Positions 53,524-63,315 of a DNA stretch of 64,000 bases are shown here, one piece after another. The first letter of the stretch is position 1. Each line of letters begins with the position of its first letter. Source of the stretch: CAJQQK01 sp965224225. GTDB lineage: Bacteria; Pseudomonadota; Alphaproteobacteria; Rhizobiales; Hyphomicrobiaceae. The stretch is from positions 372,001 through 436,000 of the forward strand of contig CBDCZF010000011.1 of the NCBI GenBank assembly GCA_965224225.1, read 5' to 3'. The notes beneath the pieces were generated by a model. The model had not been told where the DNA came from. It made no database searches and saw nothing but the letters and a program-made list of their open reading frames with translations. The position numbers and the translations under genes are program-made.

Positions 53524-54180
53524 TCATACCGACTTTGCCGCCTCGAGGAAGGTGCGAATAAGCGCAACGTCCTTCTGCCCCGGTGAACTTTCAACGCCCG
53601 ACGATACATCGACGGCCTGCGCGCCGGTCAGCCGGATGGCGTCTTGCACATTCTGCGGATCGAGCCCGCCTGACAGCATGTAGTCGAGACGACCGCGAAC
53701 TCCCTCGAGCGTTCGCCAGTCGAAGGTCAGGCCGTTTCCGCCCGGCAGGATCGCGCCCTTGGGCGCCTTGGCATCGAACAGCACCATGTCGCACGGGCCT
53801 ACCGGCGCGGCATAGTCGAAGGCGCTGGCAGCATCGGCCTCAGTTGCAACCTTGATCGCCTTCATGACGGCTGCACCGCTGCGCTGCCGGATGGCAAGCG
53901 CACGTTCCGGTGTTTCGCTGCCGTGCAATTGCATGATGTCGGGGCGGACCTCGCGGGCAATCACGTCGATCAGCTCATCGTCCCCGTCGACGGTCAGCGC
54001 TACAACCTTGGCCCGACCCCGCGCCATGTCGGCCAGCGGTCCAGCCGCATCAATCGTCAGATTACGCGGGCTCGGAGGAAAAAACACGAGGCCGACATAG
54101 TCGGCACCGCCATCGAGCGCCGCTGCCATCGTCGCGGCCGTACTCAGCCCACAAATTTTGACTTCGGTTGTCATGATCAA
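53524..54180 (-). CDS. trpF: Phosphoribosylanthranilate isomerase
   Basis: TIM barrel of 218 residues. VKICGLSTAATMAAALDGG, GLVFFPPSPRNL and MQLHGSETPERAL carry the catalytic Cys and Asp/His regions; LSGGLDPQNVQDAI is the phosphate-binding loop. It converts PRA to CdRP in tryptophan synthesis. ATG 54180 or 54174 may be used. Confidence 0.95.
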   Translation of the reverse strand: MIMTTEVKICGLSTAATMAAALDGGADYVGLVFFPPSPRNLTIDAAGPLADMARGRAKVVALTVDGDDELIDVIAREVRPDIMQLHGSETPERALAIRQRSGAAVMKAIKVATEADAASAFDYAAPVGPCDMVLFDAKAPKGAILPGGNGLTFDWRTLEGVRGRLDYMLSGGLDPQNVQDAIRLTGAQAVDVSSGVESSPGQKDVALIRTFLEAAKSV

Positions 54181-54189
54181 TCCGGGTTT

Positions 54190-54260
54190 CCAAAGGTTTA
54201 AACCTTTGGCGGGATTGTTAAGGGCAGCGCCCTTAACGCTTGAGGGGTTTCACCCCTCAA
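54190..54260. repeat. Array of three consecutive hairpins between lapA and trpF
   Basis: The perfect 20-bp palindrome CCAAAGGTTTAAACCTTTGG is at 54190-54209. GTTAAGGGC/GCCCTTAAC follows at 54217-54237, and TTGAGGGG/CCCCTCAA at 54240-54260. All three lie in the 114-bp gap, upstream of trpF on the minus strand, so they would be in a lapA-trpF transcript. Confidence 0.82.
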
Positions 54261-54294
54261 ACTCCCCGACCAGGGATCTCTCCTGGACCCAATA

Positions 54295-54654
54295 TTACTG
54301 CGCCAGTGCAAGCTGCTTGCGCTCGATGACGTTCTGGTCGCGCTCTTTGGCGAGGCGCTCGGCTTCCGATTTCCAGCGCATCGCCTCTTGCGTGCGCTGG
54401 CGCGCCGTGCGCCGCCACTTGCCTTGCGTCAGCCAGGTCGCCATGGCGCCGAGAAATGCGCCGAGGAACAACAGCGCGAACATGAACCAGAAGAATGGCA
54501 GCCTGAGTTCGTAGGCCGGATCCTTCGGGTCGAACGGATCGAGCACCAGGTTGATCTCGTGCCGGTTGATCACGAACAGCGTGATCAGAACCACGGCAAA
54601 AAGGAATGTAAAGATCATCGAAAATGTACGGCCGATCACGTCTTCCCGCTCCAT
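54295..54654 (-). CDS. LapA-domain membrane protein
   Basis: Protein of 119 residues with two transmembrane helices (FTFLFAVVLITLFVINRHEI and FFWFMFALLFLGAFLGAM). A basic cytoplasmic tail with predicted coiled coil (RQRTQEAMRWKSEAERLAKE) follows. In E. coli LapA helps LPS assembly regulation. It sits between ihfB and trpF, as in related alphaproteobacteria. Confidence 0.85.
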   Translation of the reverse strand: MEREDVIGRTFSMIFTFLFAVVLITLFVINRHEINLVLDPFDPKDPAYELRLPFFWFMFALLFLGAFLGAMATWLTQGKWRRTARQRTQEAMRWKSEAERLAKERDQNVIERKQLALAQ

Positions 54655-54705
54655 TCAGGTATTGGTGCCATCAGCCGTGCCATCATGCCGGCACCGCGCG
54701 GGCAC

Positions 54706-54996
54706 TCAGTCGTCGTCACCATCGTTGAGCCGCTCACGCAGCTCCTTGCCGGTCTTGAAGAACGGCACGAACTTTTCATCAACCGCAACGGCGGCACCGG
54801 TACGCGGATTGCGCCCGATACGCGGAGCGCGATACTTGACCGTGAACGCACCGAAACCGCGCAGCTCGACCCGGTCACCGCGGGCCAGCGCATCTACTAT
54901 CTCGCCGAATATGACGTTGACGATGCGTTCGACGTCGCGATGGTAAAGATGCGAATTCGCCGCCGAAATCTTTTGGATCAGTTCAGACTTTATCAT
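54706..54996 (-). CDS. ihfB: Integration host factor beta subunit (HU family)
   Basis: Protein of 96 residues. ELIQKISAANSHLYHRDVER forms the helical body, and GFGAFTVKYRAPRIGRNPRTG is the beta-arm that inserts in the minor groove. The tail KTGKELRERLN is typical. The start is ATG 54996. IHF bends DNA at promoters and at origins. It lies 32 bp after sppA in the rpsA-sppA-ihfB group. Confidence 0.92.
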   Translation of the reverse strand: MIKSELIQKISAANSHLYHRDVERIVNVIFGEIVDALARGDRVELRGFGAFTVKYRAPRIGRNPRTGAAVAVDEKFVPFFKTGKELRERLNDGDDD

Positions 54997-55028
54997 CGCG
55001 ATGAGACCACCAAACTCGTTGTAATTAC

Positions 55029-55988
55029 TTAGTTTTTAGCAGGCTGCCAGAGGGACACAAGACCATCCACCCCGGCTGCGCCGCCCCGCGACAAACGCGC
55101 CACACTCTCGCCAAGCCAGCCGCCGAGATAGCGGATCATATAGTCCGCCGCAGCATTCGGAAACGGCCAATCCAGATCCTTCTTCGGCTTCCAGTCGATG
55201 ACTTTGAGATCTTCGGCAAGATTGGCCTTCTTCGTAAGGTACTTAACGGCCTCCTCTTCGCCGCCGATCTCATCGACAAGCTTATAGCGCAACGCTTCAC
55301 GACCCGAATAGACACGCCCGGCACGCAGGCCTGGCACGTCATCGATTCTGATCTTGCGCCGGCTGGTCACCAGGCTAATGAACCATTGATGGCTCTCGGT
55401 GATCATCTCGGTGAGCAGCGACCGGTTCTCCTCGTCGAGCGGCTTGAACGGTGTCGGTTCGGCCTTGAGGTTGCCGCTCTTTATCTGGTTCATCTTGACG
55501 CCGAGCTTGTCGAGCAGGCCCGTCAACTCCGGCCATTGCATGATCACGCCGACAGAGCCGGTGATCGAATTGCCGCGCGCGACGATGTGGTCGGTGCCGA
55601 GCCCGGCGATATAGGCAGCTGATGTCGCGATCGTGCCGAACTGTGCCACGATCGGCTTCTTCGCAGCGATGTCTCTCAGCCCGCGAAACAGCGCCTCGCC
55701 ACCGGTCGTCGTGCCGCCCGGACTGTTGACGTACAAAATGACGCCTTTGACGTGATCGGCCTCGGCAACGGATTTCAGGAGTTTGATCTGCTTGCGGTCC
55801 TCAGTGATCATGCCGGTCACCGCAATGCGCGCAATCTGGTCGTTCTTGACGAGTTCCTTGGCGCCGCCTGTCAGATAGGCCAAGGCCCCGACGAACAGCA
55901 CCAGGGCAACGACGGCCAGCGACCGCCACAGCCCGACTTTACGGCGCAGGCGCCGACGATCGAGAATGCCTTCCGTTTCCTGGGTCAT
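55029..55988 (-). CDS. sppA: Signal peptide peptidase SppA (S49 family)
   Basis: Protein of 319 residues. One N-terminal transmembrane segment (LWRSLAVVALVLFVGALAYL) is followed by the S49 domain with YVNSPGGTTTGGEALFRG, the serine-containing NSITGSVGVIMQ and the KSGNLKAEPTPF lysine region. It degrades cleaved signal peptides in the inner membrane. This is the short bacterial form. Confidence 0.92.
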   Translation of the reverse strand: MTQETEGILDRRRLRRKVGLWRSLAVVALVLFVGALAYLTGGAKELVKNDQIARIAVTGMITEDRKQIKLLKSVAEADHVKGVILYVNSPGGTTTGGEALFRGLRDIAAKKPIVAQFGTIATSAAYIAGLGTDHIVARGNSITGSVGVIMQWPELTGLLDKLGVKMNQIKSGNLKAEPTPFKPLDEENRSLLTEMITESHQWFISLVTSRRKIRIDDVPGLRAGRVYSGREALRYKLVDEIGGEEEAVKYLTKKANLAEDLKVIDWKPKKDLDWPFPNAAADYMIRYLGGWLGESVARLSRGGAAGVDGLVSLWQPAKN

Positions 55989-56183
55989 GGACAGCTATTT
56001 CCTCGAACTTTGCCTCGCCATCAACTCAAATACGTTTGCATCGGACAATTTGTCGGACGAGCCACCATCAACCGAAGTTGCAGACAATCCGGTTGATTTG
56101 CACTTAACGCCGGTCACACATTGCACTCAGGGACGCGATCACGGGATGGACCGCGCCCCTTCGAGTTCCAAGCGACGCAATCC

Positions 56184-57908
56184 TTAGTCGCTGTCGGTCG
56201 TGTCGGCCTCACGCTGCTTCATGGCAGCACCGAGGATATCGCCGAGCGAAGCACCCGAGTCCGATGAGCCATATTGGGCAACCGCCTGCTTTTCTTCGGC
56301 GATTTCGAGCGACTTGATCGACACCGAAATCCGGCGGGAGGCGCGGTCGATCGAGACCACGGCCGCATCGATTTTGTCGCCGACGCTATAGCGTTCCGGG
56401 CGCTGTTCCGAGCGATCCCGCGACAGGTCCGAGCGCTTGATGAAGGTCTGCATATCGGTATCGGCAATCTTGACCTCGATGCCGTTTTCCTGCACCGCGA
56501 TCACCTCGCAGGTCACCGGACTGCCCTTCTTGTGCTTGCCGATGCTGTCGAGGGGATCGCCGCCAAGCTGCTTGATGCCGAGCGAGATACGTTCCTTCTC
56601 AGGATCGACATCGAGCACCACGGCACGGACGACATCACCCTTGTTGAACTCCTTGATGACATCGTCGCCGGGCCGGTTCCAGTCCAGATCGGAAAGGTGA
56701 ACCATGCCGTCGACACCCTGCTCGAGGCCGACGAACAAGCCGAATTCGGTGATATTGCGGATCGGCCCTTCGACCTCGGTGCCCTTCGGGTGTTCCGCCA
56801 GGAAGGCATCCCACGGGTTGTCCTGGGTCTGTTTGAGGCCGAGCGAAATTCGCCGCTTTTGCGGGTCGACCTCCAGGATTTGGATTTCGACCTGCTGGCT
56901 GGTCGAGACGATCTTGCCGGGATGCACGTTCTTCTTGGTCCAGCTCATCTCCGAAACGTGGATCAGGCCTTCGACGCCCGGCTCCAGTTCTACGAATGCG
57001 CCGTAGTCGGCAATGTTCGTGACCGTGCCGGTGAAGCGACCGCCGACCGGATACTTGGCCTCGATGCCCGACCACGGGTCATCCTGCAATTGCTTCATGC
57101 CGAGACTGATGCGCTGCGTCTCCGGGTTGATGCGAATGATCTGCACCTTGACCGTGTCGCCGACGTTGACGATCTCCGAGGGGTGGTTGACGCGTCGCCA
57201 GGCCATGTCGGTGACATGCAGCAGGCCGTCGATGCCGCCGAGGTCGATGAAGGCGCCGTAGTCGGTGATGTTCTTGACCACGCCCTCGATGACCTGTCCT
57301 TCACCAAGCCGCGAGACGATATCGGCACGCTGCTCAGCCCGCGTTTCTTCCAGTACCGAACGGCGCGAGACGACAATATTGCCGCGGCGCCGATCCATCT
57401 TCAGGATCTGGAAGGGCTGCTCCTGATGCATCAGGGGGCCGATGTCGCGCACCGGGCGAATGTCGACCTGGCTGCCCGGCAGGAATGCGACGGCGCCATC
57501 GAGATCGACCGTGAAGCCGCCCTTGACCCGCGAGAAGATCACGCCGGTCACCTTTTCACCGGCTTCGAACTGCTTTTCGAGGCGCACCCAGCTTTCCTCG
57601 CGTCGCGCCTTGTCGCGCGAGAGCACGGCCTCGCCGAGCGCGTTCTCGATCCGCTCGAGATAAACCTCGACTTCGTCGCCGACATTGAGGCCAGCCGGCT
57701 TGCCGGCAACGGCAAACTCCTTCAGTGGCACGCGGCCCTCCATCTTGAGGCCGACGTCGATTACGGCGAATTCCTTTTCGAGGCTGACAACCTTGCCGCG
57801 CATGACGTTGCCTTCGTAGGCAATGTCATCGGTCAGCGTTTCGTCCAGCATTGCGGCAAAGTCCTCAATCGAAGGATTGAGGCTGTCGGCGTGTTCCTGC
57901 GTGCTCAT
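56184..57908 (-). CDS. rpsA: 30S ribosomal protein S1
   Basis: Protein of 574 residues with six S1 repeats, for example GKVVSLEKEFAVIDVGLKM, GVVKNITDYGAFIDLGGIDG and GTVTNIADYGAFVELEPG. It binds mRNA for initiation. ATG at 57908 is chosen; the open frame reaches 57962. The C-terminal tail is short and acidic (READTTDSD). It is downstream of cmk, as usual in proteobacteria, but separated by 286 bp with no gene. Confidence 0.95.
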   Translation of the reverse strand: MSTQEHADSLNPSIEDFAAMLDETLTDDIAYEGNVMRGKVVSLEKEFAVIDVGLKMEGRVPLKEFAVAGKPAGLNVGDEVEVYLERIENALGEAVLSRDKARREESWVRLEKQFEAGEKVTGVIFSRVKGGFTVDLDGAVAFLPGSQVDIRPVRDIGPLMHQEQPFQILKMDRRRGNIVVSRRSVLEETRAEQRADIVSRLGEGQVIEGVVKNITDYGAFIDLGGIDGLLHVTDMAWRRVNHPSEIVNVGDTVKVQIIRINPETQRISLGMKQLQDDPWSGIEAKYPVGGRFTGTVTNIADYGAFVELEPGVEGLIHVSEMSWTKKNVHPGKIVSTSQQVEIQILEVDPQKRRISLGLKQTQDNPWDAFLAEHPKGTEVEGPIRNITEFGLFVGLEQGVDGMVHLSDLDWNRPGDDVIKEFNKGDVVRAVVLDVDPEKERISLGIKQLGGDPLDSIGKHKKGSPVTCEVIAVQENGIEVKIADTDMQTFIKRSDLSRDRSEQRPERYSVGDKIDAAVVSIDRASRRISVSIKSLEIAEEKQAVAQYGSSDSGASLGDILGAAMKQREADTTDSD

Positions 57909-58194
57909 CGGTTCTCCAGTTTGGCGTTCTATAATTTGGCGCGAGTTGCACGAGGCTGTCATGCAAGCGTCGGCCTGGATCGTTGCTGTCTCATCTCAAT
58001 TGCTAAACCGGGATGGCCGATCCGCTCGCAAGAGCAAATCAAATTGCCAAGACGGCCTGACACGGCTCGTCGGCTCGATCACCGCCGGTTTTGCAGGATT
58101 TCAGGTCAGAACGCCGGGCTCAAAGGTTTCGTCCCACCAACAGGAATTGGGCACCCGTCCCCAATCATGCCCTTTCGGGCCTGGATTAGGAGTA

Positions 58195-58830
58195 TCAGGC
58201 ACCCGGTTGGCCGATCTTCCTCTTGATCAGTTCGAGGGCGGCGTCGAGTGCGCCTTCTATACCCAAATTGGTGGTATCAAGCAACAGCGCATCGTCGGCG
58301 GGCAGCATTGGCGAATCGGCCCGGTCTCGGTCGCGGGCATCGCGCCGGCGGATGGTCTCGAAGATCTCTTCGCGCGTCACCGCTTCACCGCGCGACCTGA
58401 GTTCGAGATAGCGCCGCTCCGCCCGCACTTCGATGGCGGCCTTGACGAAGATCTTCACGTCGGCATGGGGGCAGACCACGGTGCCGATATCGCGGCCATC
58501 GAGCACGGCACCGGGCGGCCGGGCCGCGAACGCCTGCTGGAATGCCAACAGCACCCGACGCACTTCAGGGATGCGGGCGACGACCGAGGCTGCATTGCCG
58601 AGCCCCGGATGGCGCAGCGTCGGATCATCGAGGCTTGCAGGATCGAGCGCTTCGGCGGCTACGACCGCATCGCCGACGCTGTCGAGCGCCCCATCGACCG
58701 CCCTGACATCGCGCGCGACCGCCCGATAGAGCAGGCCGGTGTCGAGATGGTGGTAGCCAAAATGCTCGGCAATGCGCCTGGCAAGCGTGCCTTTGCCGGA
58801 GGCGGCGGGACCGTCGAGAGCGATGATCAT
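58195..58830 (-). CDS. cmk: Cytidylate kinase
   Basis: Protein of 211 residues. IALDGPAASGKGTLARRIA is the P-loop; DTGLLYRAVARDV and LDGRDIGTVVCPHADVK are the CMP-binding motifs. It phosphorylates (d)CMP. Its ATG overlaps the aroA stop at 58827-58830. Confidence 0.95.
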   Translation of the reverse strand: MIIALDGPAASGKGTLARRIAEHFGYHHLDTGLLYRAVARDVRAVDGALDSVGDAVVAAEALDPASLDDPTLRHPGLGNAASVVARIPEVRRVLLAFQQAFAARPPGAVLDGRDIGTVVCPHADVKIFVKAAIEVRAERRYLELRSRGEAVTREEIFETIRRRDARDRDRADSPMLPADDALLLDTTNLGIEGALDAALELIKRKIGQPGA

Positions 58831-60185
58831 GCCGCCTCCACCGGCTCGAATTGGGCGCCGAGACCCGTCATCAGCGAGGTAAACTCCTTGAAGCTGGTCG
58901 CGATCATGCGCGCATCGTCGATTGACACCGGCTGCTCAGCGGCAAGTCCCAGCGTCAGAAACGCCATCGCGATGCGATGGTCGAGATGCGTCGCCACGCG
59001 CCCACCGCCCGGTACTTTCCTACGTCCCATGACGATCAGATCATCACCCTCGACACGTACATCGACGCCGTTTGCCACGAGCCCTTCAGCAGTTGCCGCC
59101 AGCCGGTCGCTTTCCTTGACCTTCAGTTCACCGAGCCCGCACATCCGCGTCTCCCCGTCTGCGAATGCCGCGACCACGGCGAGCACCGGATATTCGTCGA
59201 TCATGCTCGGCGCCCGTTCCGGCGGCACCGTAACACCGGAAAGCCTGGAGCCGCTGGCCACGATGTCGGCGACCGGTTCGCCGCCCGCCTCGCGACGGTT
59301 CTTGAAACGAACATCTGAGCCCATTTCCCTGAGCGTCTCGTAAAACCCTGTCCGCGTCGGATTGATCAGCACGCCCTCGATGACGACGGTCGAGCCCGGC
59401 ACGATGGCTGCCGCTGCCACCGGGAACGCCGCCGAACTAGGGTCGCCGGGCACCTCGACATCGCGCCCGACCAATTCGGCGTCGCCCTTGACGGTGATCG
59501 CAGCCAGGCCGTCACGCGCCTCGCGCGTGATGTCGGCACCGAAATAGCTGAGCATGCGCTCGGTGTGATCGCGTGTCGCTTCGGCCTCGAGCACCGTCGT
59601 CTCCCCACGCGCCATCAGGCCGGCAATCAGGATCGCCGATTTGACCTGCGCGGACGGCACCGGCAGATGGTACTCGATCGGCACCAGGCTCGATGTGCCC
59701 CGGATAGTCATCGGCAATCGATCATTGTCGCTGTCGATGACTTCGAGCCCCATGCGCCTGAGTGGTTCGAGCACCCGGCCCATCGGCCGCCGGCTGAGTG
59801 AGGCGTCACCCGTCAGGCGAACCGTCATGTCGTGGCCGGCGATCAGGCCCATCACCAGCCGCGTGCCGGTGCCGGCGTTGCCGAAATCGACTGCCGCGCT
59901 TGGCTCGCTGAGACCGCCGACGCCGAGGCCGCTGACCAGCCAGCCGCCGTCCTGCTCGCGGACCTCCGCGCCCAATGCGCGCATCGCCGCTGCCGTGTTG
60001 AGCACGTCTTCTGCCTCGAGCAGGCCTGTAATCCGCGTCGTGCCCGCGGCCAATGCACCAAACATCAGCGCGCGATGCGAAATCGACTTGTCTCCCGGCA
60101 CGCGGACGCGACCCGTGAGCGCCCCGCCCCGCCGCGCCAGCATAGGCTGCGCCTTCGAGGCTTCCTGCTCACCTGTTTGGCTCAC
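58827..60185 (-). CDS. aroA: 3-phosphoshikimate 1-carboxyvinyltransferase (EPSP synthase)
   Basis: Protein of 452 residues. GRVRVPGDKSISHRALM and FGNAGTGTRLVMGLI are the shikimate-phosphate and PEP loops; SVPFPS-type regions are absent, but DEYPVLAVVAAFADGETR and LKVKESDRLAATAEG are clear. The start is GTG 60185 with AAGGAG 12 bp upstream; the frame is open further. It forms EPSP for aromatic amino acids. It heads the aroA-cmk-rpsA run. Confidence 0.94.
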   Translation of the reverse strand: MSQTGEQEASKAQPMLARRGGALTGRVRVPGDKSISHRALMFGALAAGTTRITGLLEAEDVLNTAAAMRALGAEVREQDGGWLVSGLGVGGLSEPSAAVDFGNAGTGTRLVMGLIAGHDMTVRLTGDASLSRRPMGRVLEPLRRMGLEVIDSDNDRLPMTIRGTSSLVPIEYHLPVPSAQVKSAILIAGLMARGETTVLEAEATRDHTERMLSYFGADITREARDGLAAITVKGDAELVGRDVEVPGDPSSAAFPVAAAAIVPGSTVVIEGVLINPTRTGFYETLREMGSDVRFKNRREAGGEPVADIVASGSRLSGVTVPPERAPSMIDEYPVLAVVAAFADGETRMCGLGELKVKESDRLAATAEGLVANGVDVRVEGDDLIVMGRRKVPGGGRVATHLDHRIAMAFLTLGLAAEQPVSIDDARMIATSFKEFTSLMTGLGAQFEPVEAA

Positions 60186-60568
60186 GATCAAATTGCTCCT
60201 TGACGTTATCCTCGAGCCGGCAGCGCCGCTCACGGCCCGTTTGCCCTGGGTGCCCCTGCCAAGCCCTGCCCGGGACAGGCCGGAAATCACGTGCTGCGCT
60301 TCGCAGCGCTAATCCCGAGAATCCTTACCCTTGACAGAGGCTTAGGACACCGCTGCACCGGGGTGTCGATTGATTTGTCATCCCCCGTGTCCTTAGACGC
60401 CTCACCGGGCTCGAAGTCAACCGGCACCCCGCCGCGGTGTGGGCTTGCTGATCGGGCCCGGACACGGGTCCATCACCCGACAATTATGTCGCTCGACGCG
60501 GATAGGTTTTGACAAGGGCCTGCGACCGTGGCAGAGGGCACGGATTCTCCGAAAGTAACGAGGTTTAG
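60186..60568. other. Divergent promoter region between aroA and TIGR02300 gene
   Basis: 383 bp without a gene. TTGACA occurs at 60331 and 60509 on the plus strand, but neither has a clear -10 box at standard spacing. No terminator or RNA gene is recognised. Confidence 0.45.
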
Positions 60569-60964
60569 ATGGCGACGAAAGAAGCGCGCGGGACGAAGCG
60601 CACGTGCCAGAACGAGGAATGCGGCTCGAAGTTCTACGACCTCAACCGCGACCCGATCGTATGTCCGATCTGCGAGGAGATCTATCAACTCGCACCGACT
60701 GCTCCTGAGGAAGAAGTCGAGGAGGCCGAGCTGGAGAGCGCCCCGGCAGCCGAGGCATCGAAGCCTGCGGCAGAGGCGACCAGCGACGGCGACGAAATCG
60801 GCGATGACGACGACGCCCTCGTCAGCCTTGAGGAGGCAGATGAAGAGCTCGGCGGCAACGACGACGACGATGACGACGACACTTTCCTCGCCGACGACGA
60901 TGATGACGAGGAAGGCGTGACCGGCATTATCGGCGGCGTGTCGAAGGATGATGATGAGAGCTGA
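60569..60964 (+). CDS. TIGR02300 family protein with zinc ribbon
   Basis: Protein of 131 residues. The start ATKEARGTKRTCQNEECGSK and FYDLNRDPIVCPICEE give a Cys pair plus CPIC zinc-binding arrangement. The C-terminal half is extremely acidic (runs of Asp). This family is restricted to alphaproteobacteria and has no known function. Its location next to aroA and a tRNA-Ala gene is typical. Confidence 0.9.
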   Translation: MATKEARGTKRTCQNEECGSKFYDLNRDPIVCPICEEIYQLAPTAPEEEVEEAELESAPAAEASKPAAEATSDGDEIGDDDDALVSLEEADEELGGNDDDDDDDTFLADDDDDEEGVTGIIGGVSKDDDES

Positions 60965-61114
60965 CCAGCAAGTTGTCTCGGCGCGGCCCGGCGGGCGCCT
61001 CACCTGTCAAGATTTGGCTTGAAGTTTGCCGGCGTTAGGCCTACTGACATTGATCTCAAGGGAGCGACCAGCACAGTCCAAAGGCTCGCTACTTGCTCCT
61101 TTATTCCCAAGGAT

Positions 61115-61190
<76 letters not shown>

Positions 61191-61568
61191 ATAACGTTTT
61201 TAACACATTGATTTCATTCAAAAATTGCACCTCTAATTCGAGCCGCCCCACACTATACCCCACAGAACATCTGCGATGCAGTGGCTCTCCCTGAGATCCT
61301 TCGAGACGTTCGGACGCATGGCGACGACGCGTTGGGAGATGTGGCTCTTCGCCGAAAACGGGGGCGTCCTGGTCTGGTTTGGGTGGGACCGTTGGTTGTC
61401 GGTGACCAAGCTGTGCGGGTGAAAGAGAAAGCAAGCAGGTTGGTGCGCTGGTCCAGCGCAAACTAGGGTTCTGCAAACCTGTGTGCGCTGCCGCTCTGAC
61501 GTGAGTACGCCCGAATCATTTCACACAAAGATGCGTCGAGCGAAGTACCGAAGGCTTCAAGGGCGGCG
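61191..61568. other. Gap after tRNA-Ala
   Basis: 378 bp with no clear gene. A 48-codon plus-strand frame at 61276-61422 (Trp-rich) could be a gene relic but has no recognisable family. No copy of the tRNA 3' end is seen nearby, so an attachment site is not proven, though mobile DNA follows. Confidence 0.4.
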
Positions 61569-62555
61569 ATGAAGAAACAGACTACAAAGAAGAAGCATCA
61601 CTATGTCCCGGTGTCATATCTGAAAGCGTTCTGCGACGACGATGAGATGCTGGCCGTCTATCGCAAGGACGCGCCGACTGAGCCGTTCCGGAAGCGCGCT
61701 GACGACGTGGCGTTTCATAAATACTATTACGCTCAACCACTACCAGGGGGCGGTCGGGACACAAACCGCCTCGAGGACCGGTTTTCGGAGCTGGAGGGCA
61801 AGTGGCCTCCTCTGGTCGAGGCGCTTGGTAAGCGCGATTGTGTGAACGACAGGCTTGAGGATGTTTGCGCCTTCGTGGCACTCCAGCGAGCCAGGGTTCC
61901 AGCCGCGAGGGATGCTGCTGAGCAAATGCTGGCTGCCAGTGTGATGGCGACAGCGCGGCAACTGGAAGCGGCAGGGAAACTGCCGTCACCGCCGAAAAAA
62001 TATGAGAACATTTTGGATGACGTTGTCGTCTCAATCGATCCGCATCAATCGATTCATGCAATGGTTCAGATCATTCAAGCCATGGGTCAAGTTCTTCACA
62101 GGGTAGGACTTGTCGTTCTGCACAATCAAACGGATAGGGAGTTCATCACAAGCGACAATCCGGTGATCTACTTGGATCCTGCGGTGAGCAACGAGGCGCT
62201 GCGGCCCTATGGGCTAAAGCCGAACGGCGATATCGTGATGATGATGCCGATCGCGCCGAAGCTGATGTTGTTTGGGACTTCCTGGGACAAGGAGCGATTT
62301 GCGCGGCGCGGCATCGAGCATTGCGCATTGATCGATCCCGATAAGGTCGCCGCGATGAACGAGAATGTCGCCCGATTTGCCTATGAAGCTGTCTACGCGT
62401 GTAGGCAGCCGGATGAAGCAATGATCCAGGCTCACGCTGCCTTCTCTCCGGTATTGAAAGCAACACATCTGCCACTGGCCAACGGAGGCGGAATTCCTTT
62501 TGAGCACCGGTTCGGTGAGCGGGCGAAATTGCCGAAGTGGAAGGGACGGGATTGA
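61569..62555 (+). CDS. DUF4238 domain protein
   Basis: Protein of 328 residues. The start KKHHYVPVSYLKAFCDDDEM matches DUF4238, and YYYAQPLPGGG is at about 55. DREFITSDNPVIYLDP and MPIAPKLMLFGTSWD are later family-type segments. The function is unknown; such genes are often found among accessory or phage/defence genes. It is a single gene between the tRNA and mobile-element remnants. Confidence 0.78.
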   Translation: MKKQTTKKKHHYVPVSYLKAFCDDDEMLAVYRKDAPTEPFRKRADDVAFHKYYYAQPLPGGGRDTNRLEDRFSELEGKWPPLVEALGKRDCVNDRLEDVCAFVALQRARVPAARDAAEQMLAASVMATARQLEAAGKLPSPPKKYENILDDVVVSIDPHQSIHAMVQIIQAMGQVLHRVGLVVLHNQTDREFITSDNPVIYLDPAVSNEALRPYGLKPNGDIVMMMPIAPKLMLFGTSWDKERFARRGIEHCALIDPDKVAAMNENVARFAYEAVYACRQPDEAMIQAHAAFSPVLKATHLPLANGGGIPFEHRFGERAKLPKWKGRD

Positions 62556-62719
62556 CATAGTGTAAAGCCATGTAAAACGGCTCAAGGGCGCCACAAAAAC
62601 CACCGAGAGCGGCAGCAAATCAGCCTGGCCTTTGCACTTCAAGCCGCACCGCACGTTGCCACCGAGCGAAAACCGCAATTGTTCGAGGTTCCCGTAATCA
62701 AGTCGCCGCCAACTCCCCA

Positions 62720-63286
62720 TTACTGGATCTGCCCATTAGTTGTCGCAACCGGCACTGCCGTGGTCTCCACCGCGACGACGAAAGGGACTTTGTTTGCCCC
62801 TCCACGCCCACGTTTGCCGCCGTCTGCCTCGCTCTTCTCACCGCCGAGAACCGCGTCGTCCATCTCGATGCGCCCCTTGAACGTGCGCCTGGCTTCGACC
62901 TCGGCGATCACTGAGGCGAGCTTCTGGCGCAGGCGCCACGCCGTGTCCCACTTGACGCCGATCTGGCGGGACAACTCCAATGTTGAGATCGAATTCTTCG
63001 ACTGCGTGATCAGCCACATCGCCTGGAACCACTTGGTCAGCGGCAATAGCGAATTCTCGAACACCGTGCCGGCGATGACGGATGTCTGCTTGCGACAGCC
63101 ATGGCAAAGATAGAGGCGGCGCTTGCCGACGATCGCGTGATCGCGGCCACCACATGCCGGGCACACGAAGCCCTTCGGCCAGCGCCAAGCCACGACCGCC
63201 TGACGGCACTGCTCCTCCGTGCCATAGCTCTCCTGAAATTCTGAAAGGCTCAGCCCCTTGCCGAACTGGATCGGATTGCGTGCCAC
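62720..63286 (-). pseudogene. Truncated IS1595-family (ISXO2-like) transposase
   Basis: The likely start is GTG 63286 with CGGGAGG upstream. The N-terminal zinc-ribbon domain has CPACGGRDHAIVGKRRLYLC with CHGCRKQTS, then LTKWFQAMWLITQSKNSIS. The beginning of the DDE domain (MDDAVLGGE) follows. It then stops after about 188 residues, whereas full-length members have about 300 or more. The catalytic triad is incomplete, so it is a relic. The 165 bp to its left show no further transposase. Confidence 0.82.
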
Positions 63287-63315
63287 ATCAACCTCCCGAG
63301 GCAAAATCGATTCGG

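Noticed and set aside
56274..58226. 650-residue plus-strand frame
   Set aside because: Antisense to rpsA with no recognisable motif.
62214..62720. 168-residue minus-strand frame between DUF4238 and the transposase
   Set aside because: Most overlaps the DUF4238 gene on the other strand; the rest is repeat-like and lacks motifs.
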